Source: Flavobacteriaceae bacterium
GTDB lineage: Bacteria; Bacteroidota; Bacteroidia; Flavobacteriales; Flavobacteriaceae
Direction of reading: 5' to 3'
DNA length: 6,533 nucleotides
Assembly (NCBI GenBank): GCA_013001365.1
Contig: JABDMQ010000010.1
Coordinates: 1-6,533, forward strand
Positions within the stretch are counted from its first letter, which is position 1; every line of letters begins with the position of its first letter. Below the pieces are notes generated by a model that searched no databases, was not told where the DNA came from, and saw nothing but the letters and a program-made list of their open reading frames with translations. Positions 1-4,087 of this stretch are shown piece by piece. The position numbers and the translations under genes were made by a program.

Positions 1-1050
1 AATGATGGAGCAGGCACAGTAGACGGCCAGGCACTCGGCACATGGTTCGATCAAGCTTTTAGCAATGATGCTACAGTGAATTTGGCTGGGCAAGAACCAA
101 CATGGAGAGATAACATTAATTATAACATGAATTTCAATCCAGTGGTTGATTTTGACAACGATGTCAATGCTGGTGCTGATGGTGATTTTTCATATGACGA
201 TCTATCAACAGAATTCCTTCAAGGCACCGGAGGGCTGTATACTCAAGACCTATTTGTAGTAGTCGTACCAGATATGACCATAAATAGTACTTTTGGATAC
301 ATGGACCTTATTGGAGGCGATGAAAATCCAGGCTCGAATGAAACAGATGCTACTGGTATAGGATTTGGTCAATATTCCGCAAGATTTTCTAACGAAGTTA
401 TTACTTATTGTGTGGGCACAACGAGTGGCGGAAATGGATACGGTGTGACCCATAACACAGGCGGCTCCTCCTTCAATGAGCCAATGATCATCAATGCTAG
501 GAATAATGCTGGTGCAACGCAGCAAGAATTATACATGAACGCTAATGATATTGAGACCTTGCAAAATGATATTCCAGATTTCTCCAATGTCAATAACTCG
601 CGTTATTGGATAGGAAGAACAGAAGGATACGAAGCAAGCGCTGATGCACGTATTGTAGAAATCGTGTCCTATTCTTCGAGAAAAGATAATACAACTGAGC
701 GCAATAGAATTCAATCTTATTTAGCATTGAAATACGGAATTACCCTAGGAGTCAATGGAACAGCAATGAATTACTTTGATTCCAATAATAATATCATATG
801 GAACTCCGGATTGAATTTCGGATACAATTACGATATCGCTGGAATCGCAAGAGATGATGCTTCAGATTTTATACAAAAGCAATCTAAAAGCGTAAACCCA
901 ACAGCTGCTGTCTCTATAGGATTGGGTGATGTCGCATTAACAAACAATGCCAACACATACTCATTCAATGCCGATCGGGATTACTTGATCTGGGGTCACG
1001 ATGGAAACACCATGAATGTGGCACCAGCAACCTCAGACATCATAGTAAAT
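1..1050 (+). repeat. Paralogous module copy 1 (gene 1), paired with 5474-6533
   Basis: The translated stretch aligns with gene 2 from its residue 463 onward. Shared blocks, copy 1 versus copy 2, are NDGAG (both), GQEPTWRD/GQEPTFRD, NFNPVVDF (both), RFSNEV (both), YWIGRTEGY/YWLGRSEGY, SYLALKYGITLG/SYLAIKYGITLG, GYNYDIAGI (both), RDDASD/RDDDSD and QKQSKSVN (both). The register shifts by only about seven residues between the first and last blocks. This is an ancient coding duplication, not a mobile element: no inverted ends or target duplications are seen. Confidence 0.9.
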
Positions 1051-3912
1051 TTAGGACCAACAACAACAACAACAATAACGCAGCGAACCCTAAGAACTTG
1101 GAAAATCGTTGAATCCGGTGGTGATGTACCAACCGTAGAGATATCGATCTTACAATCTGATCTTGTTGGTTTGCCTCCTTTGGTTGGAAATGATGCCTAT
1201 GTCATGGTTGTAGCTGATGATGCAGGATTTACATCAAACCTTGAAACCGTATTCTTGAATGCTGGCATGTTCAATGGTCAACCTGCTCAAGAAATCACCT
1301 ATGATTTTGATGGAACCCGTTATTTCACGATCGGAGTTGCACACGAAACGGTTGAACCGCGTCATTCATCTTTTGACGGCACTAATGATTTCACACTGAT
1401 CGGTAGCGGAATAAGCCTTACCGGAGACTTCAGCGTGTCTGCATGGGTAAGAACAACAGGATCTAATGTAACGAATAGCAATAAAACCATTCTTGGGAAA
1501 AAAGGAACTTCAGGTGGCTACCAATTTGCGGTTAGAAATGACAATACCATCGAATTTTCAGTAGGACCTACTGCTGCAGATAGAATAAGGTCTACAACAA
1601 ATATCAATACTGGAATCTGGCATCACGTTGCTGTAACTTATAATGGAGCAAGCGCAAATCTTTATATTGATGGTATGCTAGAAACCACTAGTGCCATGAA
1701 TACACCTGTTGCCAGCTCTGAGAAATTTACACTCGGCGCTATATATGAAAGCAAGAATGTCATTTACGACTTTTTTGAAGGTGATATTGATGAAGTACGT
1801 GTCTGGGATGCTGCATTGGGAATCAATGAGATTCGCTTTATCATGAATCAAGAGATAAGAAAATCTGGAACTGGATTTGTTGAAGGTAGAGTCATTCCTT
1901 CAACAATATCGAAGAATGAGGTTAGCACAAGGGCATTTTCAGATCTATTGGCTTACTACGACATGGATTCATATTTAGGTACACACCTAAATGATGTATC
2001 AGACAACAACAATCGTGGAAGCTTGATCGTTCCAAATAATTTCAATATTGAGGGGCAAACAGCTCCGCTACCTTATATTAGTTCCACTAACGGTAGTTTC
2101 GATGCAAGTGGAACTTGGGTCAATGGTATTTTATACTATATGCCAGGAACAGCATCAGTTGTCGATAATACAAGGACTATAGATTGGAATATTGTTCAAA
2201 CATTACATGATATAACAATGGACAATGCTTCACTTCCGGTTGGAAATGCAAATAATAGAACACTTTTGGGTCTCTTGACTGATGCCAACGAACTTTCAAT
2301 AACAAGCGATAATGGCTTGACCATTACTCATTATCTTAACTTAGATGGTGTCATCGACCTTGATGGAGAATCTCAACTGATTCAAACCCAGGATAGTGAA
2401 CTAGACCTCACATCTGGCGGAAGCTTGGAGAGAGACCAACAAGGTACCTCTGATACCTATACCTATAATTATTGGTCATCTCCTGTTAGCACAATAAACA
2501 CAACAAACAACAATCAAGCATATACAGTACCTAACATGATGAGGGATGGTACAACTCCTGCTACACCAGGAACGCTGAACTTCCTCACTACAGGTTATGA
2601 CGGTGTTGCATCTCCTATTGGAGTTGCAGATTACTGGATCTGGAAATTTGCCAATAGACCTGATGATGATTATTCTCAATGGCAACACGTAAGAAGTGCT
2701 GGAACTATTGATGTTGGTGAAGGATTTACCATGAAAGGACCTGGAACAGGCACCATATTGACTCCACAGAATTATGTATTCACTGGCAAGCCGAATAATG
2801 CTGATATAAGTCTGACAATATCTGCGGGTAACGATTATCTTGTAGGTAATCCATATCCTTCTGCTATAGATGCCCATGAATTCTTGAATGACAACCCATT
2901 AACTGGAGGCACACTGTATTTCTGGGAGCACTGGGGAGGTGGATCACATCTGCTTAGAGAATATCAAGGAGGATATGCCCAGTACAACTATTCTGGAGGA
3001 ACAGGTGCTGCCTCATATGGCACGAATGATCCAGATGTCGGAACTGGCGGAACTCCTGTCAAATTACCAGGACAGTATATTCCGGTATCCCAAGGATTCT
3101 TCGTTTTCGCAAATGCGAATGGCAATGTAAATTTTGAAAATGACCAACGAGCATTTGTTACGGAAGGAGCAAGTTCTGTATTTGTTAGAAATGGGAATAC
3201 CGAAACCAATAGAACAGGTGAAGAAGATACACGAATGAAGTTCAGGATTGGATTCAATTCGGTCAATGAAATTCACAGACAATTATTACTGACTGTTGAT
3301 GAAAACGCTTCTGATGCTGTTGATTGGGGTTATGATGGAATAATCAAAGAGCAACAAATTGATGATATGTACTGGATGATCGATAATGACAAATACATTA
3401 TCCAAGGCACGAATCAAGTTGATGTCTCAACCGTAGTTCCATTAGGAATCCATACTCGAGATGATGGCATGAATGAAATTACCATAGATAGACTTGAAAA
3501 TGTCTCGGACGATGTTGATATATTCGTTCATGATAGAGAGCTAAATATCTATCATGACCTTAGACAAGGCAACTATCAGATCTATCTTGTTGGTGGTGAA
3601 TACCTGGATCGTTTTGATATTGTATTCAGGAATGAAAATCAATCGTTGGATATTGATGATATCGAATCAGATGAATCATTTGAGGTTTATTATTCAAATG
3701 AAGAAAAACATATTGTCATCCTGAATCCGCTGTCAACTCAAATCAGTAATCTTGAAATATTCAATGTTCTTGGTCAATCGATCAAAACATATGATGAGAT
3801 ACCAAATGAAAGTATAACTCAATTAAAGGTCACTAATTTGAGTATCGGAACTTATATAATCAAGATCACAACAGAACAAGGAACCTTATCAAAGAAAGTA
3901 TTAGTTAAATAA
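1..3912 (+). CDS. Large T9SS-secreted surface protein with LamG-like domain, 5'-truncated by the window
   Basis: The frame is open from base 1 to the TAA at 3910-3912 (1303 visible residues), and the true start lies upstream. Residues about 1-448 form a conserved Bacteroidota module of unknown function, perhaps the family called DUF8202. Its blocks include NRIQSYLALKYGITLG (near 236), GYNYDIAGI (274), QKQSKSVN (292-299), RTLRTWKIVE (near 362) and RYFTIG. Residues about 455-620 are a LamG/concanavalin A-like jelly roll, starting HSSFDGTNDF and ending IDEVRVWDAALGINEI, with further LamG-associated sequence (LLAYYDMDS) after it. Residues about 690-1040 carry LERDQQGT (809-816), YNYWSSPV (822-829), LVGNPYPSAID (947-957) and IPVSQGFFVFA (1027-1037), a string I associate with flavobacterial T9SS cargo but to which I cannot give a function. 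Residues about 1227-1303 are a T9SS type A sorting domain (ILNPLS, LEIFNVLGQSI, LSIGTYIIKI, KKVLVK). Only one cysteine (residue 137) is seen. Likely an adhesin or binding protein; no catalytic residues were recognised. Confidence 0.96.
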   Translation, partial: NDGAGTVDGQALGTWFDQAFSNDATVNLAGQEPTWRDNINYNMNFNPVVDFDNDVNAGADGDFSYDDLSTEFLQGTGGLYTQDLFVVVVPDMTINSTFGYMDLIGGDENPGSNETDATGIGFGQYSARFSNEVITYCVGTTSGGNGYGVTHNTGGSSFNEPMIINARNNAGATQQELYMNANDIETLQNDIPDFSNVNNSRYWIGRTEGYEASADARIVEIVSYSSRKDNTTERNRIQSYLALKYGITLGVNGTAMNYFDSNNNIIWNSGLNFGYNYDIAGIARDDASDFIQKQSKSVNPTAAVSIGLGDVALTNNANTYSFNADRDYLIWGHDGNTMNVAPATSDIIVNLGPTTTTTITQRTLRTWKIVESGGDVPTVEISILQSDLVGLPPLVGNDAYVMVVADDAGFTSNLETVFLNAGMFNGQPAQEITYDFDGTRYFTIGVAHETVEPRHSSFDGTNDFTLIGSGISLTGDFSVSAWVRTTGSNVTNSNKTILGKKGTSGGYQFAVRNDNTIEFSVGPTAADRIRSTTNINTGIWHHVAVTYNGASANLYIDGMLETTSAMNTPVASSEKFTLGAIYESKNVIYDFFEGDIDEVRVWDAALGINEIRFIMNQEIRKSGTGFVEGRVIPSTISKNEVSTRAFSDLLAYYDMDSYLGTHLNDVSDNNNRGSLIVPNNFNIEGQTAPLPYISSTNGSFDASGTWVNGILYYMPGTASVVDNTRTIDWNIVQTLHDITMDNASLPVGNANNRTLLGLLTDANELSITSDNGLTITHYLNLDGVIDLDGESQLIQTQDSELDLTSGGSLERDQQGTSDTYTYNYWSSPVSTINTTNNNQAYTVPNMMRDGTTPATPGTLNFLTTGYDGVASPIGVADYWIWKFANRPDDDYSQWQHVRSAGTIDVGEGFTMKGPGTGTILTPQNYVFTGKPNNADISLTISAGNDYLVGNPYPSAIDAHEFLNDNPLTGGTLYFWEHWGGGSHLLREYQGGYAQYNYSGGTGAASYGTNDPDVGTGGTPVKLPGQYIPVSQGFFVFANANGNVNFENDQRAFVTEGASSVFVRNGNTETNRTGEEDTRMKFRIGFNSVNEIHRQLLLTVDENASDAVDWGYDGIIKEQQIDDMYWMIDNDKYIIQGTNQVDVSTVVPLGIHTRDDGMNEITIDRLENVSDDVDIFVHDRELNIYHDLRQGNYQIYLVGGEYLDRFDIVFRNENQSLDIDDIESDESFEVYYSNEEKHIVILNPLSTQISNLEIFNVLGQSIKTYDEIPNESITQLKVTNLSIGTYIIKITTEQGTLSKKVLVK
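1058..1074 (+). repeat. In-frame trinucleotide (ACA) tract encoding five Thr
   Basis: Five consecutive ACA codons at 1060-1074, preceded by CCA, give the peptide PTTTTT and are followed by ATA ACG. The tract lies inside the conserved module, just before RTLRTWKIVE. Slippage here would add or remove whole threonines without breaking the frame, so it probably acts as a flexible turn or linker of variable length. Confidence 0.8.
1363..1860 (+). other. LamG / concanavalin A-like domain within gene 1
   Basis: Residues about 455-620 carry the usual landmarks of bacterial LamG-like jelly rolls: SFDGTNDF at the start, FSVSAWVRT, a GYQFAV strand, IWHHVAVTYNGASANLYIDG, a FTLGA strand and the closing FFEGDIDEVRVWDAALG. 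This fold is commonly used for carbohydrate or protein binding outside the cell. The catalytic Glu pair of GH16-type glucanases (ExDxxE) was not seen, so binding is more likely than hydrolysis. Confidence 0.88.
3679..3909 (+). other. T9SS type A C-terminal sorting domain (end of gene 1)
   Basis: The last 77 residues match the type A sorting domain that directs proteins through the type IX secretion system across the outer membrane of Bacteroidota. The family pattern is visible in order: a beta strand leading to ILNPLS (where many members have a YPNP-like motif), LEIFNVLGQSIKTY, a polar turn, then LKVTNLSIGTYIIKI and a basic end SKKVLVK. In the known pathway the domain is removed at the surface, and many cargos are then attached to A-LPS by PorU. 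This is the best evidence in the window for lineage and for surface location. Confidence 0.93.
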
Positions 3913-3948
3913 AAATCCCCAAATCTAGTATCAATTTAACTAAGCTTG

Positions 3949-3973
3949 AAAGCCCTGAGAAATCAGGGCTTTT
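3949..3973 (+). terminator. Intrinsic terminator of gene 1
   Basis: A perfect 10-bp stem (3949-3958 pairing with 3963-3972; core AGCCCTGA/TCAGGGCT) closes a GAAA tetraloop at 3959-3962. The 3' arm ends in TTTT, and a short broken T-rich tail follows. It begins 36 bases after the TAA of gene 1. The opposite strand has no comparable T-run after the stem, so it probably works mainly in the plus direction. It suggests that gene 2 is transcribed from its own promoter. Confidence 0.87.
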
Positions 3974-3975
3974 GC

Positions 3976-4020
3976 ATTTCATCGAAAAATCATTCGGATC
4001 ACTGTATTTCATCGAAAAAT
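3976..4020 (+). repeat. Two 15-base direct repeats in the intergenic region
   Basis: The sequence ATTTCATCGAAAAAT occurs at 3976-3990 and again, identical, at 4006-4020, giving a 30-base period. Both copies lie between the terminator and the start of gene 2, the second immediately before the candidate -33 element. Possible explanations are a paired regulator site or a local duplication remnant. Nothing in the sequence decides between them. Confidence 0.75.
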
Positions 4021-4052
4021 TTTGCTGTTAAGCTAGGATTATACTAATTTCA
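4021..4052 (+). promoter_or_regulatory. Weak candidate Bacteroidota-type promoter for gene 2
   Basis: TTTG at 4021-4024 lies 20 bases upstream of TAATTTCA at 4045-4052. The Bacteroidota primary sigma factor is known to favour TTTG near -33 and TAnnTTTG near -7 at about this spacing. The -33 match is complete, but the -7 element matches only four of its six fixed positions (TA and TT, not the final TG). Transcription would begin near 4059, leaving a leader of about 30 bases. The position after a terminator makes a promoter here likely; this exact assignment is tentative. Confidence 0.28.
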
Positions 4053-4087
4053 TTTTGATTTTGGTCCCCAAACCTAAATGAACGCTT

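Noticed and set aside
76..78. GTG that could be read as the start codon of gene 1
   Set aside because: The frame is open to base 1, and the 25 residues upstream (NDGAGTVDGQALGTWFDQ and following) align with gene 2, so the gene continues beyond the window. This GTG is an internal Val in a conserved stretch, with no signal peptide after it.
250..714. Three overlapping minus-strand open frames
   Set aside because: They lie opposite the conserved module of gene 1, have low-complexity translations without recognisable motifs, and overlap one another. They are shadows of the plus-strand gene.
1363..1860. Glycoside hydrolase function for the LamG-like domain
   Set aside because: The fold is shared with glucanases, but I could not find the catalytic Glu motif, and the closing DEVRVWDAALG is typical of non-catalytic LamG domains.
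2476..3282. Minus-strand frames and one small plus-strand frame inside gene 1
   Set aside because: They lie within well-conserved coding sequence (YNYWSSPV to IPVSQGFFVFA) and have no family resemblance or start context of their own.
4040..4045. TATACT as a sigma-70 type -10 element
   Set aside because: The only -35-like sequence (TTGCTG at 4022-4027) is just 12 bases upstream, which is too close, and the lineage uses a different promoter consensus.
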